A DNA stretch of 64,000 nucleotides from Mucor racemosus. Taxonomy: Eukaryota > Mucoromycota > Mucoromycetes > Mucorales > Mucoraceae. Positions within the stretch are counted from its first letter, which is position 1. Every line of letters begins with the position of its first letter. The DNA is taken from positions 186,001 through 250,000 of the forward strand of contig JAPEHQ010000005.1 of the NCBI GenBank assembly GCA_027405735.1, read 5' to 3'. The position numbers and the translations under genes were made by a program. Below the pieces are notes generated by a model that saw only the letters and a list, made by a program, of their open reading frames with translations, was not told the origin of the DNA and did not search any database. Below are positions 1 through 11,401 of the stretch, piece by piece.

Positions 1-691
1 TTGGCATAAGCATCCATTAAGTGATTAATTGATCTCAAGCTAGGAGTGATTTTGTAAGTTGTCATCAAATCAAATGCCTTTTCGGCTTCCAATGGTCTTT
101 TAGCCAACGCATTGGCATAAATTAACTGCTCAAAATCTTGCACATTCAAATTGCGGATATTAGAAGCAGAATCAGTGGGAATAGTTGCAGGTGAATCATT
201 TGATTTCTCAACAGGAGCATTGCCTGGTAATTGAGCCACTGCGCCATGTTGTTGTTCGATCTGCTGGCGAGTATCCAAGAATTTAATTCTTAAATTTTCT
301 AAATAATCTGTGCTGATTTTAGGTTTGACAGGTATGGGGGCTGCTAATTCCTTATAAATCGAAGCAATATCTTGCTCATCTATTCTCTCAAATGAGGCAG
401 ATTTCTAGTATGGAATGAGAACAATATCTAATGCATTGACACAACAAATTTACCTGCTTTGTCTTGGATTCAAGCTCGTATTCTAATCTCTTGATTTCTT
501 CAATTACTTGCTTTGTTCTCTCTTCTTGAAGTCCTCTTTTGTATATATATTATTATTAGGTTACAACAAGAAAACTACGACATCTAACAGTAATCTTACC
601 TTGTAGCAAAAGTTCTCGCTAAATTATTCAATAAAGGAGATTGTCTATTCAACACATTAGAGCGTTTTAATAAATATGCTCTTGATAACAT
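1..691 (-). CDS. PPR-type mitochondrial protein, 5' part of gene (partial)
   Basis: Three exons on the minus strand, complement(<1..405, 454..535, 600..691), joined by GT-AG introns that keep one frame; the gene runs off the left edge. The start at 691 (MLSRAYLLKR...) gives a basic, Ser/Leu/Arg-rich N-terminus ending LARTFATR, typical of a mitochondrial presequence. A charged stretch follows (EERTKQVIEEIKRLEYELES, likely coiled coil). Near the window edge comes a helical pair, FEQLIYANALAKRPLEAEKA followed by FDLMTTYKITPSLRSINHLM, which fits the pentatricopeptide pattern. PPR proteins usually bind organellar RNA for processing or translation. The specific member cannot be named because most of the repeat array lies outside the window. 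Confidence 0.72.
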
Positions 692-730
692 GATGATTGT
701 AGAATTTGCTTTAAAATAAGAAAGAAATGC

Positions 731-763
<33 letters not shown>

Positions 764-1095
764 CACCCTAGCAACTGTAACATCCGGGATGAAGAAAAAA
801 TTGAGAAAAAGAAGGCCAATATTAAACATCAGCTTTTCAGGGTTCTTGCCTGATGGCAAATGAATCAAATTAATATATGAAAAAGAGGTCTATTGAATAG
901 GTTTATTGTATAATTAAAGTTAAAAAAGGATGATATGTGGATTTTCTCCGGAAATTTCATAATTGAATTCATTTTTTGGTGCAAGAGAAAAGTGTGTAAA
1001 TCATCAATTTATGATGGTTAAATGTATCATATCGCACTATGAGAAAAAAGTGCGGAAAGTGTCTATGGTTGTATATAGTGATTATAGATATTGTT
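692..1095. other. Intergenic, poly-T tract, no gene seen
   Basis: AT-rich spacer between the start of the PPR-type gene and the stop of the 58-residue gene. It holds a pure T run of about 30 bases at 734-763. Short open frames here have no protein-like composition. Confidence 0.6.
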
Positions 1096-1331
1096 TTATA
1101 ACGATGAATTGCCTCCTCCTTGCATGCTTTCATAATCTTTCTTCTTTTCTAAAAGCATAGCTAATCTTTTCTCCTACAAGAAATATTAAACTTCTGAATC
1201 TTGAGAGAGAATTTATTTAGTAAATCAATTACCTTGGATTTGATTTTATACATTTCCAACACATAAAAGCCACCAGCACCGCCTGCTAAAGCACCAAATG
1301 AAACAGCTAAAGCTTTACCAACTTTCGACAT
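1096..1331 (-). CDS. Small single-helix membrane protein, 58 aa
   Basis: Two exons, complement(1096..1173, 1233..1331). The intron at 1174-1232 has a clean GTAATT donor and TTGTAG acceptor, and the frame is open across it. The product starts MSKVGKALAVSF, has a Gly/Ala-rich hydrophobic helix at about residues 5-25 (FGALAGGAGGFYVL), then a charged tail (KSKEKRLAMLLEKKKDYESM) ending GGGNSSL. The plan of a short N-terminus, one helix and a basic amphipathic tail matches small mitochondrial inner-membrane microproteins, but I do not recognise a family. It is divergent to the secreted-protein gene, 254 bp away. An intron that restores a sensible frame is the main support that it is real. Confidence 0.6.
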
Positions 1332-1528
1332 GATTGAAACCGATGATAAAGATATCTGTAAATTTTAAGGGGGGCCGAACCATGATTAACAGCGTTGGGG
1401 TTGAATGTAGCTCTATTGTTTGTGACGTTCTCGTATGCTTGATTTGTCGCTTGATGGATTGGGCAAATGCATAACCAACCTCCTGCAGGAGACATTTACT
1501 TATAGTACGGATTTTGTAGACATTATAG

Positions 1529-1536
1529 TATAAAAG
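1529..1536 (+). promoter_or_regulatory. TATA box of the secreted-protein gene
   Basis: TATAAAAG lies 50 bp upstream of the ATG at 1586 inside the 254-bp divergent promoter. The distance is short for a fungal TATA plus leader, so the transcript would have a 5' UTR of only about 20 bases. Confidence 0.4.
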
Positions 1537-1585
1537 AAGCGAAATAATCCAGTAAAAATGAAAGAAAATCATCTTTATTATTCCT

Positions 1586-2147
1586 ATGCAGTCGAAGTTT
1601 GTTATAATTGCAATTGGTTTGTCATTACTATTTCAGGAATCAGCATTGGCAATCCCATTTCATAAACGTGGTACAGGTGTCAACATTGCTGTCAATTCTG
1701 ATTCTGATTTTTGCTCTTATATGCCTCCTCATCCTGGGCAGTCGGTTTCCGCTACTGAAAACGATGCTAAATCATTTTGTACTGTTGCAAAAGACTATGC
1801 CGATCTCTTTCCTGCAGGGTATATTCAATCTGCTCATTTTCTTCGTACAGACAGATATGTCCAGATTACAGGTAGAATTAATCATACAAGTTATGATATT
1901 TTGACAGAGGATGGTGGGGGCCAATATGATAATAAGGTAAGGGATAGACGCATAATTTATACATCTTATTGATTGATTTGTATAGAATCTCCCTGATGGA
2001 ACCTGTAATGGATCGAAGCATTGGGTCAATTTGATAGAACCCGACAGTGAAACGTTTTGCATTAGATGCTGTCAAGATACATCAGATTGTAATACCGGAA
2101 TATCTACATATGGATGTCTTCGAATTGTTCCTGGAGATTATAGTTAA
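1586..2147 (+). CDS. Small secreted cysteine-containing protein (DGGGQYD/CIRCC type), 170 aa
   Basis: Two exons, 1586..1936 and 1986..2147, with a 49-bp GT-AG intron. Residues 1-22 (MQSKFVIIAIGLSLL...ALA) form a clear signal peptide, followed by IPFHKR, a possible KR (Kex2-type) processing site. The body has DGGGQYD at the exon junction and, near the C-terminus, HWVNLIEPD, FCIRCC and further cysteines (about 8 in the mature protein). I associate this combination with abundant uncharacterised small secreted proteins of Mucoromycota, which is also the main clue to lineage. No enzymatic motif is visible. A role at the cell surface or as an effector-like protein would be inference only. It reads outward from a promoter shared with the 58-residue gene. 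Confidence 0.82.
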
Positions 2148-2790
2148 CTGCATACAGCTCCCTTATAGAATAGTACAACATTATATACATTAGCTTTTAC
2201 ATTTTGCATATTCTGATCATAATACATGTCTAAAATTTATAACTTTAATCATACCTCTATTAAACACATACATTTCAAAAAGAATGTTGCTTTTGACAAT
2301 ATGAAAAGGAGGTGCATGTGCATGAGATATATACCTGATCGGGAAAAAGTTGTGAATGTTAATTTGAAAAAGCCGTCGATAATTGAATATGCATACGTGA
2401 ATATTATGTAATTACATAGTAGTCATCACGCTATTTGCATATAGGTATATTTTGAATGCGCCTCATAATATTAAGCTGTAAATATCCAAAAAAAAAAAAA
2501 AAAAAAAAAAAGGAGGTATATACATATTGAGAATGTTTTAAAATTTGACAATGAAGAATACAAAATTTCGATTAAATGTTTTTCGTAACCCATCCAGCTT
2601 TGGATCGATTTATAATTTTTAAAGAACAATATTGTTTACTATTTGTTTTACCAGTAATTATTGATCATCTACTAAAATAACTCATTTAACGAACAAAGGT
2701 TTACGTTTTTTTTGGTGATTTTTCTAAAGCTCTTGCTTAGGGTTATACTCATCAATGCTTGGAATCTGACGTTTTTTTTTTTTTTTTGAA
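2148..2790. other. Intergenic, no gene seen
   Basis: AT-rich DNA with an A run of about 23 bases at 2489-2511 and several short T runs. No open frame longer than about 60 codons with protein-like composition, and no repeat copy recognised before about 2790. Confidence 0.5.
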
Positions 2791-3517
2791 AGATTATATC
2801 TAAGTTTTAAATAAAAATACGTTTTTTTTTCAACTTTTCTTATATTTAACCATGTACGGTCTGAAAATTCAGACTTTACAGCGGACATTTTCGGGACTCA
2901 TTTCATCCTTACCAACACTCATGATTTTGATCAAAAAATAGAAAAATCGAATTTTGATACCAAAATCAACGTTCAAATATACTACATTATGAGAGAAACT
3001 TGTAGCCATAACTAATACATACTTTATGAAAGCTTAATATTAAATGTTAAGTAATGAAACTTCGTACTTTTGCCCCAAAAACGGATTTTTGGTTAAAGAA
3101 TTTTCATGTAATATTTTGCAATAAAAATATTAGCTATTTTTTATTAAACAAATAGAGCGATAAATTCTGTATATGTGTATATTTTTTGTTTTATAATAGG
3201 TAGTATAATTAACTCTAGATTTGCAAAACCAGAAAAAAAAAATTAAAAAATGTCAAAATTGATGATCTGGACAAGAATAATTTTCGAAATTAATATTCCG
3301 CTTATAAGCTTTGTAAGTCTTAAAAATAAGAGATTTTATAATACTTGAAAACTTTTTCAAAAATTTACGATGCTGTACCTACTTGATTCAAGCTTATTAC
3401 TGTAAATATTTATACATGTTAATATTGTGTGGTAGTTTATTTGATGATAATATAGTCTTAATTTATAATTATTGCGCTAGAGATGATTCACATTGAGCTT
3501 TAGTCTTACCGTCTTAC

Positions 3518-3629
3518 CTCTCCAATATCATAAACATAAACATGGCGATCACTGGAACCTATTATTGCCGCCTTTTTACCCTCTTTGTCCCAAGCCAATT
3601 TATTCAATACTTTACCAAAACCAACTTAA
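3518..3629 (-). pseudogene. Captured fragment of dynein intermediate-chain WD-repeat exon (copy 1)
   Basis: Read on the minus strand it gives LNKLAWDKEGKKAAI then a degraded SDGHVYVYDIGE-like segment followed by the splice-donor-like GTAAGAC. The extra ATT (isoleucine) is shared with the two inverted-arm copies and absent from copy 2. It is part of the repeat unit, not a working gene. Confidence 0.65.
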
Positions 3630-3710
3630 GTACTTACAATGGCACCTCGGTATTTACATTCAAATTCCATAAATTAAATTGACTGGTTCCATCTACAGTA
3701 GTATCAAACG

Positions 3711-4971
3711 TGTTGTATTCCACCTACTAGTATCATACATTATCACCTTCTACAGTATCAATACATCTTACAATCTATTGACTACGACATGTATTGAAGT
3801 GCAAGTCTTGATATCGGATATAAGTGCAGTGGAATTACATACTAAAAACGCTTGATAAAAATAAAACAACCTAAATTTCAAGTGTCACTCATAAAATATG
3901 ATGCCACTTGAAATGTGAACAACGATAATAAACAAACGCTTCAATTGAACACAATAACAAGCGCATGCTAAAAATATGAAATACCTTTTTTGAACCATAC
4001 ATGTCGTGTAGATGATAGCACCCTTGATCACGGAGCAATCAATTACACAAATGACATATATATCAAAACAGGATTCTATCCAAATCAATAATGATAATAA
4101 ACAAAGATATCAATTTAGTCAACTACTCATCTATATCGTAGTTGCACTATCAATATAAATAAGATTCAAGCATATAAAAATTACCCCTTAAAAATCAAGG
4201 TTACATAAAATAGATATAACAGAAATAAACAAAAACAACCATTTCCCAAAAGGTCGATATTGTCACACTTGACATACAATCCCTTATGGTCAATGCTCTA
4301 TACAATTTACCCCTTAAAATATCAAATCAATAACAATGTACTCAAAACTGGAAGATTACTAAACATACATCCATTCAAGTCTGATGGTATCCAAGTTCTC
4401 CAAATCACTATAAATACCCTCATACTTTTCAATTATTTTAACTCTTCAGAAATCTTTTGTAATAAAAACTTTAGCTGATTATAATTGTATTTCTACTGCT
4501 TTTATTTTTATATTTTCTTATTTTAGTAAATTAACATCGTAATTTACTGCAATAAGAAACTCCTAGCGTATCAAGTTTAATCCAGTAATTACCAAGAACG
4601 CTTTGACCTCAATTATGACACCACATTATTTCATCCCAGCAGTTAACCAATCAAGTAGTTATCAAATCAACATCCAAGCATATTTAGCGCAGCATTGAAA
4701 CAAGACAACTCACAAGCTCTGCAAGAACGGTTAAATTATGATTGATCCATTTCAATCCATAGATTACTATCAAACAGATCCAATGGTTCAATAGTGCCTT
4801 AAATTACATCTCAGGATCTCAATGTCAAATCAATATAAAAGGCCATACTTTTACATCTAAATAAACGATATCTTGTTTTTATTATACAGTTGAAGAACTG
4901 ATTAATTATTCATTCTTTTATAATTGTATTCTTTTTTAAGTACTATTTATCAATCCTGAAAATATACGACA
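3711..4971 (+). mobile_element. Solo LTR, family e (TGTTGT...CGACA), with nested LTR f
   Basis: Begins TGTTGTATTCC and ends ATATACGACA, flanked on both sides by AAACG (3706-3710 and 4972-4976), an exact 5-bp target duplication. Copy 2 of the host repeat (near 10,085) has the uninterrupted site, which defines the insertion. Without the nested LTR and its duplication it is about 529 bp, close to the 533-bp copy at 30308-30840. No gag-pol internal region is present, so it is a solo LTR left by LTR-LTR recombination. Confidence 0.8.
3825..4551 (+). mobile_element. Solo LTR, family f (TGCAGTGG...TTACTGCA), 727 bp
   Basis: Starts TGCAGTGGAATTAC and ends GTAATTTACTGCA, so the termini are inverted. 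It is flanked by ATAAG on both sides (3820-3824 and 4552-4556). The second copy of LTR e (about 30,418) reads straight through this point, giving the empty site. This is a nested insertion inside LTR e and is therefore younger than it. Orientation is arbitrary. Confidence 0.75.
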
Positions 4972-5403
4972 AAACGTATCATCAGCCCGCATTATGATAA
5001 ATGTCAATCTAAAATCAGACACATCCCATTGTCATTGTTATGAGCTATGAAAAGCTTGATCTTTACTAGTACAGCAATCATAAAAAAAAGAAACAAGATG
5101 ATACTAATAATTGCATATGGTGAGTATTTAACACCTAAGTAAGTTTGACAAAGTATGATTTTAAATCCTTTTAAAAATCCCGAGGCAAATGCAACATCTT
5201 AGTTCTGTAATTTTTATTCATCAAAATGTTGCGATTTCCACTGCACAGTTAATGCACCTTTTATCTATCTTGGCCTCGATGTACATTGTTGAGTATCAGT
5301 TTTTTTACCAGTTGTATTTTCTCTAATAATTCATTAATATTCAGTCATATTGAACGATGATTTGTAGCATTGCCAAAAAAAAAAAGAGTAAATGCTCCAA
5401 GAG

Positions 5404-5742
5404 TGTAATGAGTACTATGATCTTGTAATAGGTTGAGCCTATTAAGAAAGAAGTACAAAAGGTGGACGTTGTTGGTGTTACTAACTGTAGTTGACTATTA
5501 CTTTGGTCAATACTTACTATGTATTAAATGTAATTAATATTGGACAAGTAGTATTAAGTAATAGATCGGTTGGGGTTGTAATAATAAGTTTATTTGATCT
5601 AAAATTATTAACAAAGGAAAGAAACAAATATTTTCACTAATATTCAATATCTGATTCAACATTTACATATTTATATGAATTATCTAACTGAAACTAATTC
5701 ATGCAATTATTGTTGAAACATCATGTAATGTGAATCATTACA
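5404..5742 (+). mobile_element. Solo LTR, family b (TGTAATGAGTACT...TCATTACA), 339 bp
   Basis: Termini TGTAATGA and TCATTACA are perfect inverted repeats. The 5-bp target duplication AAGAG is at 5399-5403 and 5743-5747. An inverted copy lies at 26471-26808. The matching empty site is seen in REP-A copy 2 near 10,742. Confidence 0.82.
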
Positions 5743-5799
5743 AAGAGGTTTCTGCATATCAAATTACGCAATTTATTACTAGCAATGATTGTATCAGGG

Positions 5800-6452
5800 T
5801 TATATTATATAATTGGCAAGAGACACAACAGACAAAGATTTATTTGTTATGTTTAGGTTTATTTCAGAATATATAATAAGGAAAATGATGAGAAGAACTG
5901 ACGAAGGAATAAAAGGAATTATGAAAGTAAGATGATTATTGTTTATATTAAATTATTCAAGAGTCTAGTTCCCTTCATAAACTAGACTTCAGGGACATAA
6001 TGCTACTGAATTACTCTATAACTTGAATGCGAGTAAGTTGATATTATAACGTGGTTATTGGTTGTGTCGCAGTGCGTATAGTAATAGAATCTCCTGCATA
6101 AGCTGGAAATTGATATGCAATTCGGATAACGTAATAATGTGTGATGTGATTAGGATATAGGATAGTAGTAGTATAATAATATATTAGGCTTGACAGGTTC
6201 ATAAAAAATCTATTGATTCATTTGATTGATGATATTAAATTAAATGTAGTATAATATGATTCATATTTTTGCCAATGGTCACTCTTCCAAAAAAAAAGCC
6301 AAACAATCTCCGGAAGCGGCCATCTAAAGATATTTCCAAGCTTTAAATCTCTAGAAAAAATTACCGGACAGCCCGGACGCGGTTGTTTAAATATTCCAAG
6401 CAGCTATAAGATGCAGGTATCGAAATGTCATAAAAAAATTAAGGTTCGACTG
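5800..6452. other. Repeat-block spacer, no gene seen
   Basis: AT-rich sequence between the end of the recognisable REP-A copy and the next solo LTR. It contains two short related segments near 6310-6345 and 6375-6410 (both include CCAAGC after an AT-rich run). No protein-like frame. Confidence 0.4.
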
Positions 6453-6914
6453 TGTGGAATATGTACACATTTATCCACTATATTGATCTCCATTTCATCT
6501 GATTCTCAATTAAAGTACGGCTGGCTTGAATAGATATTACACTACTAAATGATATATGCTGATTCATACTAATATAAATCTTCTACCAAGCTTCTATCCT
6601 AGCAACTTATAGTTAAAGACCAATCAACATAATGTGGATTTAATCACACCATTATGATCAAGGACCCATGAACTCTATGAATACACCGATTGGTTACTAT
6701 CAAGATTTATACCTGACAAGGGGTATGATTGGCTATGTATGGACCTAGGAATGCTTACCTAATCTCTCTGATAAAAACTATATAAAGAGGACGTTTATTT
6801 ATTACAAAAGTCCTCAAGTAGAATTTAACTTGATAATAAAACCCTAATGTTATCTAGTCGAATTCCTATTGTTTTTTTATACTTTTTTCCGTGAATATCT
6901 CTACCTGTTCCACA
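6453..6914 (+). mobile_element. Solo LTR, family a (TGTGGAA...TTCCACA), 462 bp
   Basis: Begins TGTGGAATATGTAC and ends CCTGTTCCACA. The target duplication GACTG is at 6448-6452 and 6915-6919. Near the 3' end it carries ACTATATAAAGAGG (TATA-like) followed by GATAATAAAACCC (AATAAA polyadenylation signal), which sets the orientation as plus. Full-length copies lie at 32533-32994 and 62742-63217, and a reversed fragment near 53,000. Confidence 0.87.
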
Positions 6915-9644
6915 GACTGTATTGCTATTAATTATTCAAAGACTTATTTTAAGTAAAGCATAAATACAACCTACAACATTATTAGCCTAATAAAGGATTT
7001 AACTTGAAAAGTATTAGATGATACAACCGGATTCGAAAAAAGTCCATAAAACCTGAAATGCCCAAGATTTAGAACAAATATTGTAGCAAGAGAAAATGTA
7101 TAATTTAATAAATAAAGGAACTTGTTAAATTAAATCACACACAAAAACTGAAGATCGTCTTTATTTAATATCAATAATTTGTCCTATTTATAAACAAATT
7201 TTATATTACATTTATCCGTTAGATCAGTTTTGGATTGATTATATCTTTCTGACATTCCATGTCATATCAATCCATTTACATTAGTAACACAGCACATTTA
7301 AGTTGAGCTTATTTCATAATACAGCTAAATCCAACAAGTGGATATGTCTCACATATCCCGTTTCCTGGATCTTACTTTAGAACAATAAGAACAATCAAGA
7401 ATGCTACCACAGATCAGCAGTTAGCTGACTTCTTATCAATAAGGATTAAAAATCAAAAGGTTCATTATCTTACAAATAACCGGTGGATGCAACAACATCA
7501 CAAATTTAAATAATTTATAATATATAAAAGCACTACGGCCGACCTGTGCTGCACAAGATGATTTTTTTGTGCCCAAGTGCGCTGCACACTATAGCCTGAA
7601 CTGTTGTGCCCACTGAATATGGCTAAAAAGATGACAAGATGCACATGGGCACAACAAAAGAAACTGCACGCGAGCACAATGCTAAGCCTGTATGTACAGA
7701 ATTATAAATTCTGTCCATGTGCATGACATTAATCCCATGTGTGCATAATAGTAGAATTGCCCATAACCATATCATTATCCCTATTTGTGCATAATAATAA
7801 AATTTGACCATGAGCATAATGAACAGATCGTATGGCCACAAATTGGTTTGTACATGATGAGCATCGTGCCGTTCTCAAAATTCCATTGCATTTTTTTCTA
7901 CTGGAATGGGTTTTTAAATTACATTTGTTTTTATTAATATTAATTATAGACAATACAATTCAATACGTTGTTGATGTAGAGCAATACATGCAATTACCAA
8001 TATATTTACGATTATCATCATTTGTAATTATGTTTATAGCTATAATGTTTGCAGCAACAATGGCTTTTTCTCGAGCATAAACTTAAATAACACTTACTGC
8101 TTAAATTTATATGCAAGCCAAATCTAAGATTATAAATGTTACTTTATAATACTACTACATAAAAGTTATTAGCCTTCTTTGAACTTACTATTTTAGTTAC
8201 AATTGTCAGCTATAAAAAGATTTGTTTTCAAGCGTAGCTGCGATCAAAACTATGGTTATTAGGCAAGACATCAGGTTATTCTTTTTTGTGTTTCTATATT
8301 ATTTGAGGTTTTATCACTTTTCTGGAAAATTTCTTGAGTTTGTAGCCAGTCCTAGCTTTTGATTGAGTAGCTACAAATATAATTGCCTTTGATTTGATTT
8401 GGTAATCATGAAATACGTCCAACAATACAGTAGTAAATAATGATATTTGATCTTAAAATGCGGTTAAATAAAAATATCAGTGTCTAATATAGACTGCTAC
8501 CTATATCAAAAACATTAGTCCCTTATGTTAGCATGCGCATTTCGATAAAAGAAAAAAAAATACCAGCTTAATATTCTGATATCCCTTATAAAACGATGAA
8601 TTTATCCTTGGAATATGAAAACAAAAAGAGAGAAGCAACACACGTAGAAAAGGATTTTCAAGGCTTTAAATTATTTAACGCAATTAAAACCCTGCTAAAT
8701 TGCTCATTTCAGCCAATGTAAAAGTGGTATTACAGCACATGAACCATAAACTAAACACAGCAATAGGCAGTAACTGTTATTATCATAGAAACATAATACA
8801 TTTTTCTACCAGAAAAACTGCCGTCTGTCATATCATAGATTCGTTCAAAAATTGCAAACGCGAGCCCATAGAGCGACGCCGTAATTGAGCATAGCAAGAT
8901 TGAACGGCTAAGTATCTTATTCTATGATATATATCTAAGTTTTAAATAAAAAAGTGTCTTTTTTTTTACTTTTCGTATATTTAACCATGTACGGTCTAAA
9001 AATTCAGAATTTACAGCGGACATTTTCGGGACTCATTTTATCCTTACCAACACTCATGATTTTGATCAAAAAAAAGAAAAATCAAATTTTGATACCAAAA
9101 TCAACGTTTAAATATACTACATTGTGAGCGAAAATTATAGCTATAGCTAATATACGTTTTATAAAAGCTTAATATTAAATGTTAAGTAATGAAACTTTGT
9201 ATTTTTGCCCCAAAAACGGTTTTTTGGTTAAAGGATTTTCATGTAATATTCTGTAATAAAAATGTTTGTTATTTTTGATTGAGCAAATAGAGCACTAAAT
9301 TTTTTATATGTACATATTTTTTGTTTTTGCAATTGGTAGTATAATTAACTCTAGATTTGCAAAACCAGAAAAAAAAATTAAAAAATGTCAAAATTGATGA
9401 TCTGGACAAGAATAATTTTCGAAATTAATATTCCGCTTATAAGCCTTGTAATTCTTAAAAATAAGAGATTTCATAATACTTGAGAAGTTTTTCAAGGATT
9501 TATGATGCTGTATCCACTTGATTCAAGCTTATTACTGTAAATATTTATACATTTTAATATTGTGTGGTAGTTTATTTGATGATAATATAGTCTTACTTTA
9601 AAATTATTGTGCTAGAGATGATTCACATTGAGCTTTAGTCTTAC

Positions 9645-9759
9645 CTCTCCAATATCATAAACATAAACATGGCCATCGCTGGAACCTATTGCCGCCTTTT
9701 TACCCTCTTTGTCCCAAGCCAATTTATTCAATGCTTTACCAGAACCAACGAAGGTGAAA
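9645..9759 (-). pseudogene. Captured dynein intermediate-chain exon fragment (copy 2, best preserved)
   Basis: The minus-strand translation is open and reads FTFVGSGKALNKLAWD, then KEGKKAAIGSSDGHVYVYDI, then GE, directly followed by a GTAAGAC splice donor. This is the pattern of the last WD repeats of cytoplasmic dynein 1 intermediate chain (family DYNC1I). Only about 38 codons are present, cut by LTR g on the upstream side, so it cannot be a functional gene. Among the four copies this one is closest to a gene-like sequence. Confidence 0.68.
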
Positions 9760-10002
9760 TGTTAAAACTGTCGTAAGAAACAATCTTGCCAAAATATTAC
9801 ACTTTTTATTAATTAACAATACATCCAGGGGATGTATTTATAGACTTTTCATTGTAGCTATTACACTGAATTACTATCTAAGGACCTTACACCAATTTAC
9901 TAAGACGCATGTATATGAGTCAACGTAGACGCCTGTTGATTTACTATAATACCGAATATTGACTGAGATCTTGAATATAAAAACTAGGATATAATATCGA
10001 CA
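9760..10002 (+). mobile_element. Probable solo LTR, family g (TGTTAAAACTGTCG...ATATCGACA), 243 bp
   Basis: This segment interrupts REP-A copy 2 relative to copy 1. Ends are TGTTAAAACTGTCG and ATATCGACA (TGT...ACA), and it has an internal TATTTATAGAC TATA-like stretch. No exact target duplication is visible (TGAAA versus TAACG), so the boundaries are less certain than for the other LTRs. An AACG sits on both sides of a slightly larger interval. Confidence 0.5.
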
Positions 10003-10495
10003 TAACGTTAGGTATTTACAATGATTCCTCGGTATTTGCATTCAAATTTCATAAATTAAATAGACTGGTTTCATTTGCAGTAGTATCAAACGTATCATCA
10101 GCCCGCCTTATGATAAATGTCAATCTAAAATTAGAAACATCCCATTGTCATTGTTTTAAGCTATAAAAAGCTTGATTTTTAATAATACAACAATTAAATA
10201 AAAAACAAGATAATACTAACAATAGCATATGGTGAGATGATGAGTATTTAACATCTAAGTAAGTTTGATAAAGTATGCTTTAAACCCTTTTAAAAATCCT
10301 GGGGCAAATAATACAGTATCTTGGTCCTGTAATTTCTATCCATCAGAATTTTGCGATTTCCACTATACAATGAATGCAAATTTTATCAATCTTGATTTCG
10401 ATGTACATTGTTGGATATCAATTTTTTACCAGTTGTCTTTTTTTCTCTAATTCATTAATATTTAGTCATATTGAACGGTGATTTGTAACATTGCC

Positions 10496-10716
10496 TGAGA
10501 GTTATTGGGGAAATAGATCTTATTTTTATAAAGGTAGAAGTAATAAAAAGACTAGTAGTGATTCAATCACGGGAAACGTAGGGTCGTCGTTATTGAAAAA
10601 TGAAAAGGGAACCAAGAACTATTAGATCTCGGTTCTTGAAGATATTTATACTACAATTTCTATTAAATGTCAGTTCTACTAGGAAGTGAAACTGAATAAA
10701 AGGGCGAAAACCGACC
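10496..10716 (+). mobile_element. Solo LTR, family d (TGAGAGTTATTGGGG...), 221 bp
   Basis: Copy 1 of the host repeat at 5375 lacks this segment. The second copy at 61575-61792 defines the same ends (TGARAGTTATTGGGG to AAAACCGAC). The flanks TTGCC and TTGCG form an imperfect 5-bp duplication. No coding content. Confidence 0.65.
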
Positions 10717-10789
10717 TTGCGAAAAAAAGAATAAATGCTTCAAAAGTTTTCTGCGTATCAAATTATGCAATTTAGTAGCAATAATTGCA

Positions 10790-11230
10790 CTTAACTTTGC
10801 TTTTTGAATTTATTGATATTAATTAAAATAATCAGTACTTTCATTCAAAAGTTAGCTTTGCTTTATATATTTACATTCACTTATTCAATAAATGAGATTG
10901 AATTTATTATCCGTTATATCAATCAAGCAACTTCACCTTGATTCGACACATTTGACAGTTGATAAATACTTAAATTACAGTTGAACCACCAGGTATCGCC
11001 ACAAAAAAATCTCGAACAGGCTGATAAAGCATCACAATTTAGACTATTTTTTTGTGTTCATAGACTTGCGCTCTCTCACACATTTATAGATCTCTGCATG
11101 AACCATATCTCTATCTATTCAACCTGACTAAAATACAACGCCAACATCGTACTCGATAAAACGCCTTATTACTTTATTGCGTGTCAACACAACTAATTTA
11201 ATGCTAGTTTAGCCTCAGCAGTTGAATCAG
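10790..11230. other. Repeat-block spacer, no gene seen
   Basis: AT-rich sequence inside REP-A copy 2 that I could not match to the other copies. No open frame with protein-like composition. Confidence 0.4.
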
Positions 11231-11401
11231 ATAAATAACAGAGCCCAAGAAAGAGTAAGGAAGAAAAAAGAAAATAATCCTAAATTAGTCGATTTTGTAT
11301 GTTACAAACAGAAATTTACAAAGGCATAAATACTATCAGAGTTGCCAAACAGGTTGTTGTCTTTTTCCCCATTTGGTCCCCGAAAGAAGAACATGAGCAG
11401 A

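Larger units (their letters stand above)
2790..5800 (+). repeat. REP-A copy 1, dispersed repeat carrying a dynein-exon fragment, broken by LTRs
   Basis: From about 2790 this follows copy 2 (about 8930 onward): the same run through ATTTAACCATGTACGGTCT, the motif TACCAACACTCATGATTTTG, then the minus-strand dynein fragment at 3518-3629. Similarity to copy 2 resumes after the LTR insertions, at 4977-5403, and ends soon after 5748. It is an older copy: the dynein fragment carries an extra ATT codon and other changes. Confidence 0.75.

Noticed and set aside
2480..2520. Long A run as a retroposon tail
   Set aside because: No coding or LINE-like sequence precedes it and no target duplication could be found.
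6441..6455. GGTTCGACTG next to LTR a, like a tRNA B-box
   Set aside because: No acceptor stem, anticodon arm or A-box can be formed from the preceding 100 bases; GACTG is simply the target duplication.
8700..8888. A 60-codon open frame (MLISANVKV...RERRN-like) repeated at 28935 (reversed) and 36008
   Set aside because: It is conserved because it lies within REP-A copies. The copies differ by indels in multiples of three and substitutions with no clear coding bias, and no start context or family is recognised.
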